Counted from the stretch's first letter, positions 17,548 to 26,130 are shown. The stretch: 64,000 nt of DNA from Bradyrhizobium sp. CCGE-LA001 (GCF_000296215.2 NZ_CP013949.1:3465501-3529500), one strand, 5' to 3'. The notes: generated from the letters alone by a model not told the origin. Translations and numbers: made by a program.

Positions 17548-18750
17548 ATGCGAGCAGGAAATATTTTCGTCGGCGCGGCCTTCGCGCTTCTGGCGGGCGG
17601 CATGGCTCATTCGGCCCTGGCGCAGGACATCAAGATCGGCGAGATCAACAGCTATTCGCTGCTGCCGGCCTTCACCGAGCCTTACCGTAAGGGCTGGCAA
17701 CTCGCCGTCGAGGAGGTCAACGCGGCTGGCGGCATCAACGGCAAGAAGCTCGTCGTCATCTCCAAGGACGACGGCGGCAAGCCGGCGGATGCGCAGACCG
17801 CGGCCAACGAGCTCGTCTCGAGCGAAGGCGTGGCGATGCTCGCGGGCACGTTCCTGTCGAATATCGGCCTCGCCGTCAGCGACTTCGCCAACCAGAAGAA
17901 GGTGTTCTTCCTGGCGGCCGAGCCGCTGACGGACGCGATCACCTGGTCCAAGGGCAACAAATACACCTTCCGCCTGCGCCCCTCCAACTACATGCAGGCG
18001 GCGATGCTGGTGGAAGCCGCCAGCAAGCTGCCCGCAAAGCGCTGGGCAACGATCGCGCCGAACTACGAATACGGCCAGTCGGCGGTCGCGGTGTTCAAGA
18101 AGCTGATGTCGGAGAAGCGTCCTGATATCCAGTGGGTCGACGAGCAATGGCCGCCGCAGGGCAAGATCGACGCGGGTCCGGTGGTGCAGGCGGTTGCCGC
18201 CGCCAATCCGGAAGCGATCCTCAACGTCACCTTCGGCGCCGACCTCGTCAAGCTCGTGCGCGAGGGCAATACCCGCGGCCTGTTTAAGGGACGCGAGGTG
18301 GTTTCGTTCCTGACCGGCGAGCCCGAGTATCTCGATCCGCTCAAGGACGAGACGCCCGAGGGTTGGATCGTCACCGGCTATCCCTGGTACTCGATCAAGA
18401 CGCCCGAGCATGACGCGTTCCTGAAGGCGTATCAGGCCAAGTTCAACGACTACCCGCGCCTGGGCTCGATCGTCGGCTACCAGACCATCAAGTCGGCGGC
18501 CGCGATCCTGACCAAGGCCGGCTCGACCGATCCGGAGAAGCTGATCGCAGCGGCCGAGGGCCTGTCGATGCCGTCGCCTTTCGGCGAGATCACCTTCCGC
18601 AAGATCGATCACCAGTCGACGCTCGGTGCCTATGTCGGCAAGACCGCGCTGAAGGACGGCAAGGGCGTAATGGTGGACTCCAGCTACAAGAAGGGCGCCG
18701 ACTATCTGCCCAGCGACGCCGAAGTCGCCAAGCTGCGCCCGAAGGACTGA
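17548..18750 (+). CDS. ABC transporter substrate-binding protein, Liv type
   Basis: A 400-residue periplasmic binding protein (Peripla_BP_6 fold) with a clear signal peptide ending AHSALAQ. The ATG at 17548 is preceded by GGAGG; the frame is open further upstream but without a ribosome-binding site. It is 77 bases after the AA_synth gene and first of the importer genes. Homologues bind branched-chain amino acids, amides or aromatic acids. In this operon the ligand is likely nicotinate or a related pyridine carboxylate. Confidence 0.88.
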   Translation: MRAGNIFVGAAFALLAGGMAHSALAQDIKIGEINSYSLLPAFTEPYRKGWQLAVEEVNAAGGINGKKLVVISKDDGGKPADAQTAANELVSSEGVAMLAGTFLSNIGLAVSDFANQKKVFFLAAEPLTDAITWSKGNKYTFRLRPSNYMQAAMLVEAASKLPAKRWATIAPNYEYGQSAVAVFKKLMSEKRPDIQWVDEQWPPQGKIDAGPVVQAVAAANPEAILNVTFGADLVKLVREGNTRGLFKGREVVSFLTGEPEYLDPLKDETPEGWIVTGYPWYSIKTPEHDAFLKAYQAKFNDYPRLGSIVGYQTIKSAAAILTKAGSTDPEKLIAAAEGLSMPSPFGEITFRKIDHQSTLGAYVGKTALKDGKGVMVDSSYKKGADYLPSDAEVAKLRPKD

Positions 18751-18760
18751 TCTTCGCTGC

Positions 18761-18875
18761 CGTAGGGTGGGTTAGCCGAAGGCGTAACCCACCCCTTCGG
18801 TACCACACGAGAAAAGATGGTGGGTTACGCCGAGCAGATGCGCTCAGCGCATCTGCAGGGCTAACCCACCCTACG
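18761..18875. repeat. Palindromic repeat inside the importer operon
   Basis: GTAGGGTGGGTTAGCC near 18762 and GGCTAACCCACCCTAC near 18860 are exact reverse complements, with further internal pairing (GGTGGGTTACGCC). The element fills almost the whole gap between the binding-protein gene and the permease gene. In mRNA it would form a long hairpin that could protect the upstream message and reduce permease expression relative to the binding protein. Confidence 0.85.
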
Positions 18876-18898
18876 ACTTCACCCAACCCGGACCGCCG

Positions 18899-20791
18899 AT
18901 GGCCTTTTATGTCGTACAGTTTCTGACCGGTCTCGCCAGCGCAGCGTCGCTGTTTCTGGTGGCGTCGGGCCTGTCGATCATCTTCGGCGTGACGCGGATC
19001 GTGAATTTCGCGCATGGCGCCTTCTACATGGTCGGCGCCTATATCGCCTTCACGCTGACCGAGCGGCTTTCGGGCGCGTTCGGCTTCTGGGGCGGGATCG
19101 TGGTGGCCGCGTTGGTGGTGGCGCTGATCGGCGTCGTCGTCGAGATGGTGCTGCTGCGACGCATCTATCATGCACCCGAATTATTCCAGCTGCTCGCAAC
19201 CTTCGGTCTCACCTTGATGGTCGAGGACCTCGTCGTGCTGATCTGGGGACCAGACGATCTCGTCGGCCGCCGAGCGCCAGGCTTCAGGGGCGCGATCGAC
19301 TTCTTCGGCCAGAATATCCCGAGCTATGACCTGTTCCTGATCGTGCTTGGTCCGGTCGTGCTCGGCATTCTCTGGCTGCTGTTCCAGCGCACGCGCTGGG
19401 GCGTGCTGGTGCGCGCGGCGACGCAGGACCGCGACATGGTGGCTGCGCTCGGCGTCAATCAAAAGTGGCTCTTCACATCAGTGTTCGCCGTCGGCGTCTT
19501 TCTTGCCGCCCTCGGCGGTGCGCTCCAGATCCCGCGTGATGCCGTGCATCACGCCATGGACCTGCGCATCATCGTCGAAGTTTTCGTCGTGGTCGTGATC
19601 GGCGGCCTCGGCAGCATCGTCGGCGCGTTTGTCGCCGCCGTGCTGGTCTCCGAGCTCAATGCCTTCGGCATCCTGATCTTCCCGAAGATCTCCATCATCC
19701 TGGTCTTCCTGGTGATGGCCGTGGTGCTGATCGTCCGTCCCTGGGGCCTGTTCGGCAAGCCGGAGGCGCCAGCGCGCAAGACGCCGGGCCTCACGGTCAA
19801 TCCCTGGCGGCCGCTGACGTCGAACGAGCGCATGGCGGCGCTTGCGGCGCTCGTCGTCGCGGCGACGCTGCCGCTGTTCGCCGGCAATTATCTGCTGACC
19901 GTCGGCTCGGAGATCGCGATCTTCGTGATCTTCGCGGTCAGCCTGCATTTCCTGATGTCGGTCGGCGGGCTCGCCTCGTTCGGTCACGCCGCCTATTTCG
20001 GGCTCGGCGCCTACGGTATCGCCTTCCTCGCCAAGATGGCGGGGCTGCCGATGATCGTGTGCCTCTTGCTCGGTCCGCTGCTCGGCTGTCTGGGCGCGGC
20101 TGTGTTCGGCTTCTTCGCGGTGCAGCTCTCTGGCGTCTATTTCGCGATGCTGACGCTGGCGTTCGCGCAGATCGTGTGGTCGATCGCATTCCAGTGGGTG
20201 GACGTCACCGGCGGCGACAACGGCATTCTCGGCCTCTGGCCGTCGAGCTGGGCGGCGAGCCCGTCGCATTTCTACTGGCTGTCGCTCGGGGTCGCTGCGC
20301 TAGTGACCATCGCGCTGCGGGCCATGGTGTTCTCGCCGTTCGGCTATGCGCTCCGGGCCACGCGCGACTCGCTGCTGCGCAGCGAGGCCATCGGCATCGA
20401 TGCCAAGCGCATCCAGTGGACCGCCTTCGTGATCGCGGGCACGACCGCCGGCATCGGCGGGGCACTGTTCGCTTATCTCAAGGGCAGCGTCTTCCCCGAC
20501 AATCTCGGCATATCCCTCTCGGTCGACGCGCTGGTCATGGTGCTGCTCGGCGGCGTCGAGACGGTCTCGGGCGCAGTGATCGGCGCCATCGTCTACAAGG
20601 CCTTGAACATCTGGCTGGTCAGCCAGACCGATCTGTCGAAGCTCGTGCTCGGCGGTTTCATCATGCTGATCGTCGTCGTCTTCCCCAAGGGCATCGTCGG
20701 CACGCTGGAGATGCTGGTGCAGCGCCGCAGGAAGCCGTCATCGCCGCCGGGATCTCCCTTGCTCGCCAAGCCGATCGAGTCTGCCGAATGA
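18899..20791 (+). CDS. Fused LivH-LivM permease of the nicotinate-locus importer
   Basis: A 630-residue protein joining both branched-chain-type ABC permeases. Residues 1 to about 290 match LivH (GARIVNFAHGAFYM-like region near residues 36-50, ending in WGLFG), and residues from about 310 match LivM (SVGGLASFGHAAYFGLGAYG near 351-370 and the C-terminal GVVFPKGI-like end). Each half has about eight hydrophobic segments. Single-chain LivHM fusions are known in this family. Its stop overlaps the next ATG (ATGA). Confidence 0.9.
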   Translation: MAFYVVQFLTGLASAASLFLVASGLSIIFGVTRIVNFAHGAFYMVGAYIAFTLTERLSGAFGFWGGIVVAALVVALIGVVVEMVLLRRIYHAPELFQLLATFGLTLMVEDLVVLIWGPDDLVGRRAPGFRGAIDFFGQNIPSYDLFLIVLGPVVLGILWLLFQRTRWGVLVRAATQDRDMVAALGVNQKWLFTSVFAVGVFLAALGGALQIPRDAVHHAMDLRIIVEVFVVVVIGGLGSIVGAFVAAVLVSELNAFGILIFPKISIILVFLVMAVVLIVRPWGLFGKPEAPARKTPGLTVNPWRPLTSNERMAALAALVVAATLPLFAGNYLLTVGSEIAIFVIFAVSLHFLMSVGGLASFGHAAYFGLGAYGIAFLAKMAGLPMIVCLLLGPLLGCLGAAVFGFFAVQLSGVYFAMLTLAFAQIVWSIAFQWVDVTGGDNGILGLWPSSWAASPSHFYWLSLGVAALVTIALRAMVFSPFGYALRATRDSLLRSEAIGIDAKRIQWTAFVIAGTTAGIGGALFAYLKGSVFPDNLGISLSVDALVMVLLGGVETVSGAVIGAIVYKALNIWLVSQTDLSKLVLGGFIMLIVVVFPKGIVGTLEMLVQRRRKPSSPPGSPLLAKPIESAE

Positions 20792-21579
20792 GCGTTGCAC
20801 CTCCACTTCTCGCGGTCGAAGGCCTGACCAAATCCTATGGCGGCATCCATGCCGTGCGCGGCGTCTCGTTCTCGCTGCGCGCCGGCGAGATCCTGGCGCT
20901 GATCGGCCCGAACGGCGCCGGCAAGAGCACCTGCTTCGACATGCTCAATGGCCAGAACAAGCCGGACTCCGGCCATGTTCGCCTGCTCGGCGAAGAAATC
21001 ACTGGCAGGAAACCGCGCGAGGTCTGGCGGCTTGGCGTCGGGCGCACGTTTCAGATCACCGCTACGTTCTCGACCATGACCGTGCGCGAGAACGTGCAGG
21101 TCGCGCTGATCTCGTACGGGAGGCAGCTGTTCAATCCGTTCGGCTCGGCGCCCAAGTTCGACCGTGGCGAGGCCGGCCGTCTGCTCGAACTGGTCGGCAT
21201 GAGTGGCTACGCCGACCGTCCCTGCGGCGAGCTCGCCTATGGCGATCTCAAGCGGCTCGAGCTTGCGGTCGCGCTCGCCAACCAGCCCAAGCTGCTGCTG
21301 ATGGACGAGCCGACCGCGGGCATGGCGCCGCGCGAGCGCGTCGACCTGATGCGGCTGACCGCGAGCATCGCGCGCGAAAAATCGCTCGGCGTGCTCTTTA
21401 CCGAGCACGACATGGACGTGGTGTTCGAGCATGCCGACCGTATCATCGTGCTCAATCGCGGCGCGCTGATCGCCGAGGGCTCGCCGGCCGAGGTCCGTGG
21501 CAATCCGCAGGTGCAGGCAGTCTATCTCGGCGAAGGCCTCGTCTACGATGCCCGCCACCGCGAGGGAGCATCGATGTGA
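20788..21579 (+). CDS. ABC transporter ATP-binding protein, LivG type
   Basis: A 263-residue ATPase. Walker A is GPNGAGKST, Walker B LLLMDEPTAG, and the signature is the LivG-like LAYGDLKR instead of LSGGQ. The start codon overlaps the permease stop by 4 bases. It powers the importer together with the LivF-type ATPase that follows. Confidence 0.92.
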   Translation: MSVAPPLLAVEGLTKSYGGIHAVRGVSFSLRAGEILALIGPNGAGKSTCFDMLNGQNKPDSGHVRLLGEEITGRKPREVWRLGVGRTFQITATFSTMTVRENVQVALISYGRQLFNPFGSAPKFDRGEAGRLLELVGMSGYADRPCGELAYGDLKRLELAVALANQPKLLLMDEPTAGMAPRERVDLMRLTASIAREKSLGVLFTEHDMDVVFEHADRIIVLNRGALIAEGSPAEVRGNPQVQAVYLGEGLVYDARHREGASM

Positions 21580-22280
21580 AGCTGACGGTGCAAGACCTCA
21601 ACAGCCACTACGGTCCGGCGCATATCCTGTTCGACATCGGCTTCGAGGTGGGCGAGGGCGAGGTGGTGGCGCTGCTCGGACGCAACGGCGCCGGCAAGTC
21701 GACGACGTTCCGCTCGATCGTCGGCCTCGTCGCCCAGCGCACCGGCCGCATCATGTTCGAGGGCAAGGACGTCTCGTCGAAGCCGACACACGAGATCGTC
21801 CGCGACGGTCTCGGCTATGTGCCGGAGGAGCGGCGCATCTTCACGGATTTGACCGTCGAGGAAAATCTCGAAGTCGGCCGTCAGCCCAAACGTCCCAACG
21901 CGCCGCATTGGACGCGCGAGAAGCTGTTCACGTTGTTTCCAAACCTGGGTGAGATGAAGAACCGTCCGGGTGGGCGCATGAGCGGCGGCGAGCAGCAGAT
22001 GCTGACCATCGCGCGCACGCTGATGGGCAATCCGTCGCTGGTGCTGCTGGACGAGCCTTCGGAAGGATTGTCGCCCAAGATCGTGGAGCAGATGGTCGAC
22101 GCCATCCTGACCATGAAGAAGGAAGGCGTCAGCATCGTCGTTTCCGAGCAGAATCTGCATTTCGCGCGGCTGATCTCCGATCGCGCCTATATCATCGAGC
22201 GCGGCCGGATCTGCTTCGGCGGCACCATGGCCGAGCTCGACGCGCGTCCGGATATCCGCGACGCGCATCTGTCGTTGTGA
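21576..22280 (+). CDS. ABC transporter ATP-binding protein, LivF type
   Basis: A 234-residue ATPase with Walker A GRNGAGKST, signature MSGGEQQML and Walker B LVLLDEPSEG. It starts with GTG at 21576, overlapping the LivG-type stop by 4 bases (GTGA), which fixes the start. It completes the importer: binding protein, fused permease and two ATPases. Confidence 0.92.
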   Translation: MKLTVQDLNSHYGPAHILFDIGFEVGEGEVVALLGRNGAGKSTTFRSIVGLVAQRTGRIMFEGKDVSSKPTHEIVRDGLGYVPEERRIFTDLTVEENLEVGRQPKRPNAPHWTREKLFTLFPNLGEMKNRPGGRMSGGEQQMLTIARTLMGNPSLVLLDEPSEGLSPKIVEQMVDAILTMKKEGVSIVVSEQNLHFARLISDRAYIIERGRICFGGTMAELDARPDIRDAHLSL

Positions 22281-22305
22281 GGCAAGGGGAAGGGGCTGCG
22301 AACGG

Positions 22306-22761
22306 ATGGCGAGAAGCGTTACGGCCAAGAAGAGCGTCAAACCGGCAAAACCGCCTTACGTTCTCGACGAACAGGTTGGCTTCATCCTGCGGCAGGTCTG
22401 GCAGCGCCACAGCTCGATCTTCTCCCGCGACATCGGCACGAACCTCACGCCGACACAATGGGCGGCGCTGTCGAAGCTCGCCGAGACCGGAGCGTGCTCG
22501 CAGAACCAGCTCGGCCGTCTCACGGCGATGGACGTCGCGACCATCAAGGGCGTGATCGACCGCCTGACTGCGCGCGGCCTGACCGAAACCAGCCAGGATC
22601 CCGAGGACGGACGGCGCTTGCTGGTCAGCCTGACGCGCGCCGGTCAGCAGCTTGCCGAGAAGCTGGCGCCGAACGCGCTCGCGGTCACACGGGAGACGCT
22701 GGCGCCGCTCGACGCGAAAGAGCGCGAGATGCTTATGACGCTATTGAACAAGCTGCGGTAG
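22306..22761 (+). CDS. MarR-family regulator of the nicotinate locus (NicR-like)
   Basis: A 151-residue winged-helix regulator. The DNA-binding region is near residues 52-90 (TPTQWAALSKL ... SQNQLGRLTAMDVATIKGVIDRL), followed by the wing SQDPEDGRRLLVSLT. NicR of Pseudomonas putida, the repressor of nicotinate genes that responds to 6-hydroxynicotinate, is a MarR protein. Position at the end of the hnr operon, 25 bases after the LivF gene, implies autoregulation through the operator at 14475. Confidence 0.87.
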   Translation: MARSVTAKKSVKPAKPPYVLDEQVGFILRQVWQRHSSIFSRDIGTNLTPTQWAALSKLAETGACSQNQLGRLTAMDVATIKGVIDRLTARGLTETSQDPEDGRRLLVSLTRAGQQLAEKLAPNALAVTRETLAPLDAKEREMLMTLLNKLR

Positions 22762-22774
22762 CGAAGACTGAAGA

Positions 22775-23464
22775 TCAGGTCTTGCCCGGCCATTTGGCGC
22801 GGTAGCGGATTTCGCTGCCGTCATTGAGACGCCGCCATGTGCCGAATTCCGGCGTATGCGGCGCACGGGCCGTCAAATCGATCGGATAGATCCGGCTCGG
22901 CTGGCCCTGAATGTCCACGGCGAGTTGTCGGTGCGACGTTCGGAAGGCAAGTTCGACTTCGCCTGCGATGACGGGCTGGTCGCCGTCGCGATAGAACGCG
23001 GCTGGGTTCACTTCGCCCGGCATGGTGTTGAGGTCGGTTTGCAATTCGATGGTAATGCCCTGCGCTGATGTCGGGACCGTTACCCCTGCCGGAAAACGGA
23101 CCTCGAACATGAGCAGGGGATTGGCGCCGTTACGGTTGAGCCAGGGCGTCGCGGTCGCATAAGCATAGGCAATGTAGATACCGATACCGGCAACGCAGAG
23201 CAAGGCGACGACGCCCAGGGACTTCAGGCTGTTGCGCGCGACGCTTTCATGGCTTGGGTCCTTGCCTGCGCGCAACGCCAGCTTGCTGGCAAGCACCGCG
23301 CCGCCGATCGCGCCCATGGGACAGTAAACGAACAGCGCCAGCAGGCCCGATGTGATCGGGTCGGCGCGGTTGCCCAACTCGAGAAGGGAGAACACCAAGA
23401 AGATCGCGATATAACCCGCCACCGCACCGGCAGCGCCGACGGCAATTCGCGACGAACTCTTCAT
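22775..23464 (-). CDS. Hypothetical membrane protein
   Basis: A 229-residue protein with three hydrophobic segments in the first half (about residues 7-28, 37-60 and 84-106), then an extracytoplasmic beta-rich domain of about 120 residues containing ITIELQTDLNTMPG and ending YRAKWPGKT. No family recognised. It is convergent with the MarR gene and separated from the enamidase gene by an intrinsic terminator, so it is probably transcribed separately and unrelated to nicotinate use. Confidence 0.65.
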   Translation of the reverse strand: MKSSSRIAVGAAGAVAGYIAIFLVFSLLELGNRADPITSGLLALFVYCPMGAIGGAVLASKLALRAGKDPSHESVARNSLKSLGVVALLCVAGIGIYIAYAYATATPWLNRNGANPLLMFEVRFPAGVTVPTSAQGITIELQTDLNTMPGEVNPAAFYRDGDQPVIAGEVELAFRTSHRQLAVDIQGQPSRIYPIDLTARAPHTPEFGTWRRLNDGSEIRYRAKWPGKT

Positions 23465-23482
23465 GATCTCCTCGGAGCTTCG

Positions 23483-23507
23483 AAAAAGGCAGCCCTCGCA
23501 AGGGCTG
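23483..23507 (-). terminator. Rho-independent terminator after enamidase gene
   Basis: Read on the minus strand: CAGCCCT, a 4-base loop, AGGGCTG, then CCTTTTT. The seven-pair stem and the T-run face the end of the enamidase transcript, about 75 bases after its stop. Confidence 0.75.
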
Positions 23508-23583
23508 TCCGCATTTGACGCAGCAAGCGGGAGATTCGTTCAACGTCTTCGGGGCGTGCGGAGCGCCGCGCGCTCCGGCTGCC

Positions 23584-24780
23584 TCACTTCGCGACCACCT
23601 CCGGCACCTTGCCTGCCGGCGGCGTGTTGCGGCTGCGCTGGGTGCGCACGATGCCGTCGATGATGGTCATGCCGATGCCGGGGAGGTCGCCGAGCTGGAC
23701 GCTCTCCAGGATGTTCTTGCCCGGCGAGTGCTGCGCCTTGTCCATGATGACGAAGTCGGCGGAACGGCCGACCTCGATCAGGCCGCAATCGAGCTGGCGC
23801 ATCCGGGCGGTGTTGCCGGTGGCAAGGCAGAAGGCGATCTCGGCCGGCAGTTCGCCGAGCGAGGACAGCATCGAGACCATGCGCAGGATGCCGAGCGGCT
23901 GCACGCCGGACCCGGCGGGCGCGTCGGTGCCGAGGATGACGCGATGCAGGTCGCCTATCTCGCGTGCGATCCGCAGCGTGTACAGCGCCGAGCGCTCATT
24001 GCCGTTGTGAACGATCTCGAGCCCCCGCTTGCAGCCCTCGCAGATGCAGCGGATCTGGTCGTCGGGGAGGGCGGTGTGGCCGCCATTGATGTGCCCGACC
24101 ACGTCGGTGTCGGCCTCCAGCACCACGTCCTTGTCGATCAGGCCGGAGCCGGGGATCGAGGGGCCGCCGGTGTGGATGGTGCTCTGGATGCCGTATTTGC
24201 GCGCCCACCCGACCATCTTCCGCGCGGTCGGGCCGTCCTTGACGCCGCCAAGGCCGACTTCGCCGAGTAGCTTGACGCCGGCTGCCGCCAGCTCCTTGAA
24301 ATCCTCCTCGACCATCTCGCATTCGATCACCGGCGCGCCGGCGTGAACCTTCACGCCGCCGGGGCGCAGATTCCAGAACGCGCGCTGGGCGAAGATCGCC
24401 ATGGCTTTCAGCCCGACGACGTCGCGAGGGCGGCCGGGCATGTGAACCTCGCCGGCGGAAATCATGGTCGTGACGCCACCATGCAGATTGCTGTCGATCC
24501 AGCCGATCTGGTTCTGGCGCGGTGTCCAGTCGCCCGCGACAGGGTGGACATGGCTGTCGATCAGGCCCGGCGCGACCGTGGTGCCGTTGGCCTCGACGAT
24601 GGTGGTGGCACCTTCCGTGTTGAGATCCTTGTAGCGGCCGATGGCGGTGATCTTGCCGTTCTCGGCGACGATGGTGTCGCCATCCAGGATCGGCTTTTCC
24701 AGGGCGCCGGACAGGATCAGGCCGATATTCCGGATCACCAGCTTCGAGGGTCCGGTGGCCTGGGGTGCGTCATGCGCCAT
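23584..24780 (-). CDS. ena: Enamidase (6-oxo-1,4,5,6-tetrahydronicotinate amidohydrolase)
   Basis: A 398-residue metal-dependent amidohydrolase. Metal-site residues visible: H77 and H79 in DSHVHP, H203 in TIHTGG, H230 in VVGHINGG and D286 in GTDAP. It resembles the enamidase of Eubacterium barkeri, which hydrolyses tetrahydro-6-oxonicotinate to 2-formylglutarate and ammonia, the step after Hnr. A generic amidohydrolase of this length could act elsewhere, but the shared operator with hnr supports the assignment. No dedicated 2-formylglutarate enzymes are next to it. Confidence 0.82.
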   Translation of the reverse strand: MAHDAPQATGPSKLVIRNIGLILSGALEKPILDGDTIVAENGKITAIGRYKDLNTEGATTIVEANGTTVAPGLIDSHVHPVAGDWTPRQNQIGWIDSNLHGGVTTMISAGEVHMPGRPRDVVGLKAMAIFAQRAFWNLRPGGVKVHAGAPVIECEMVEEDFKELAAAGVKLLGEVGLGGVKDGPTARKMVGWARKYGIQSTIHTGGPSIPGSGLIDKDVVLEADTDVVGHINGGHTALPDDQIRCICEGCKRGLEIVHNGNERSALYTLRIAREIGDLHRVILGTDAPAGSGVQPLGILRMVSMLSSLGELPAEIAFCLATGNTARMRQLDCGLIEVGRSADFVIMDKAQHSPGKNILESVQLGDLPGIGMTIIDGIVRTQRSRNTPPAGKVPEVVAK

Positions 24781-24854
24781 GGAGAGGGCTCCTTATTCAT
24801 AGCTGCAACGCTTCCGATCTTGGGCAGCCTTGACCGCGGGATCAAGCCGGATTA

Positions 24855-24874
24855 TTCATTAGTATACGAATGAT
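24855..24874. promoter_or_regulatory. MarR-type operator before ena/fpr
   Basis: TTCATTAGTATACGAATGAT matches the hnr operator in 16 of 20 positions, including 13 consecutive bases (GTATACGAATGAT), and is centred on the same GTATAC. It lies 75 bases before the enamidase start and 64 before fpr, so it could control either or both. Confidence 0.7.
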
Positions 24875-24886
24875 CGTGTACAAACG
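24875..24886. promoter_or_regulatory. Second shared motif in ena/fpr region
   Basis: CGTGTACAAACG, whose reverse complement shares CGTTTGTACAC with the palindrome at 14324-14339. Here it directly abuts the MarR-type operator, while in the other region the two are about 135 bases apart. Confidence 0.42.
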
Positions 24887-24937
24887 ACGCATAGCTGCCC
24901 GCCTCGGAACCGCATTGGAAGCGACAGGGAAGGTGTG

Positions 24938-25711
24938 ATGAGCAATTTCAATCAGGAAAGCGTTTTGAGTGTCCACCATTGGACCGACACGCTGTTCTCC
25001 TTCAAGACCACCCGCAGCCCGACCTTCCGTTTCCGCAACGGCGAGTTCACCATGATCGGGCTCAAGGTCGGCGAGAAGCCGCTGCTGCGGGCCTACAGCG
25101 TCGCCAGCGCCAATTATGAGGACACGCTGGAGTTCTTCTCGATCAAGGTGCCTAACGGCCCGCTGACCTCGCGCCTCCAGCATCTGAAGGAAGGCGACGA
25201 GATCATCGTCAGCCGCAAGGCCACCGGCACGCTGGTGATCGACAATCTGGAAGAGGGCCGCAACCTTTACCTGATCGGCACCGGCACGGGTCTTGCGCCC
25301 TTCCTGAGCGTGATCAAGGACCCCGAGACCTACGAGCGCTTCGAGAAGGTCGTGCTGCTGCACGGCTGCCGCCAAGTGAAGGAGCTCGCCTATGGCGAGA
25401 TGATCACCGAGCATCTGCCGAAGGACGAACTGCTCGGCGCGTACATCCAGAACCAGCTGATCTATTCCCCGACCGTGACGCGCGATCCCTTCCGCAACCG
25501 CGGCCGCATCACCGACCTCATCACCTCAGGCAAGCTGTTCGCCGACATCGGTCTGCCGACGCTGGAAGCCGCCCACGACCGTGTCATGATCTGCGGCAGC
25601 CCGGCCCTGGTCGCGGACACCCGCGTGCTGCTGGGCGAGCGCGGCTTCGTCGAGGGCAATCATGGCGAGCCGGCCCAGTTCGTGGTCGAAAAGGCCTTTG
25701 CCGAGCGCTAA
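24938..25711 (+). CDS. fpr: Ferredoxin-NADP+ reductase
   Basis: A 257-residue FAD enzyme of the bacterial Fpr subfamily. The FAD-binding RAYSVAS box is near residues 48-54, the NADP-binding GTGTGLAPFLS near 111-121, and the C-terminus ends VVEKAFAER. It exchanges electrons between NADPH and ferredoxin or flavodoxin. It is divergent from the enamidase gene and shares the operator region, so it may supply reduced ferredoxin to 6-hydroxynicotinate reductase. Fpr is also a housekeeping oxidative-stress enzyme, so the link is inference. ATG at 24938 is preferred over the GTG one codon upstream. Confidence 0.9.
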   Translation: MSNFNQESVLSVHHWTDTLFSFKTTRSPTFRFRNGEFTMIGLKVGEKPLLRAYSVASANYEDTLEFFSIKVPNGPLTSRLQHLKEGDEIIVSRKATGTLVIDNLEEGRNLYLIGTGTGLAPFLSVIKDPETYERFEKVVLLHGCRQVKELAYGEMITEHLPKDELLGAYIQNQLIYSPTVTRDPFRNRGRITDLITSGKLFADIGLPTLEAAHDRVMICGSPALVADTRVLLGERGFVEGNHGEPAQFVVEKAFAER

Positions 25712-25806
25712 GTCCGCAATAAGACCGCATTTTCGCCGCCCGCCGCCCGTTGCGGCGCCGATTCGGCGCTTGATACACTGTGGGAGCGAATCAGCGGAGT
25801 TCCCAC

Positions 25807-26130
25807 ATGGTTGCGGACAGCGACAGCAACATCGCCTGGCACCGGGTCCAGTTGAAGAAGAACCGCGCCGAGTTGAAGGCGCTGGAGACTGCGCGCTTCA
25901 CGATGGGCGAGATCGCTTCATCGAAGCGGACCGGGCAGACGCAGAAGACCATCGCGGAACTCAAGCGCAAGATCGCGCAGTCCGAACGCGTCATCGCCGA
26001 TCACGATAAGCGCACGCGCCGACCGCTCGCGACCGACCTGCAAAGCCTCAGCAATGGCAGCTGGGGCCATTGGGACGCTTACACGCAGCAGCAGCGCAAG
26101 TCCGGCCAGCGCTCTCCGGGGCGTGGATAG
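25807..26130 (+). CDS. Hypothetical coiled-coil protein, 107 aa
   Basis: A 107-residue hydrophilic protein with a strongly helical, heptad-like middle (about residues 15-70: KKNRAELKALETARF ... IAELKRKIAQSERVI), suggesting a coiled coil. The tail is basic and disordered. No membrane segment or signal. A family of unknown function; the ATG at 25807 is chosen because the longer GTG frame has no ribosome-binding site. Confidence 0.6.
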   Translation: MVADSDSNIAWHRVQLKKNRAELKALETARFTMGEIASSKRTGQTQKTIAELKRKIAQSERVIADHDKRTRRPLATDLQSLSNGSWGHWDAYTQQQRKSGQRSPGRG

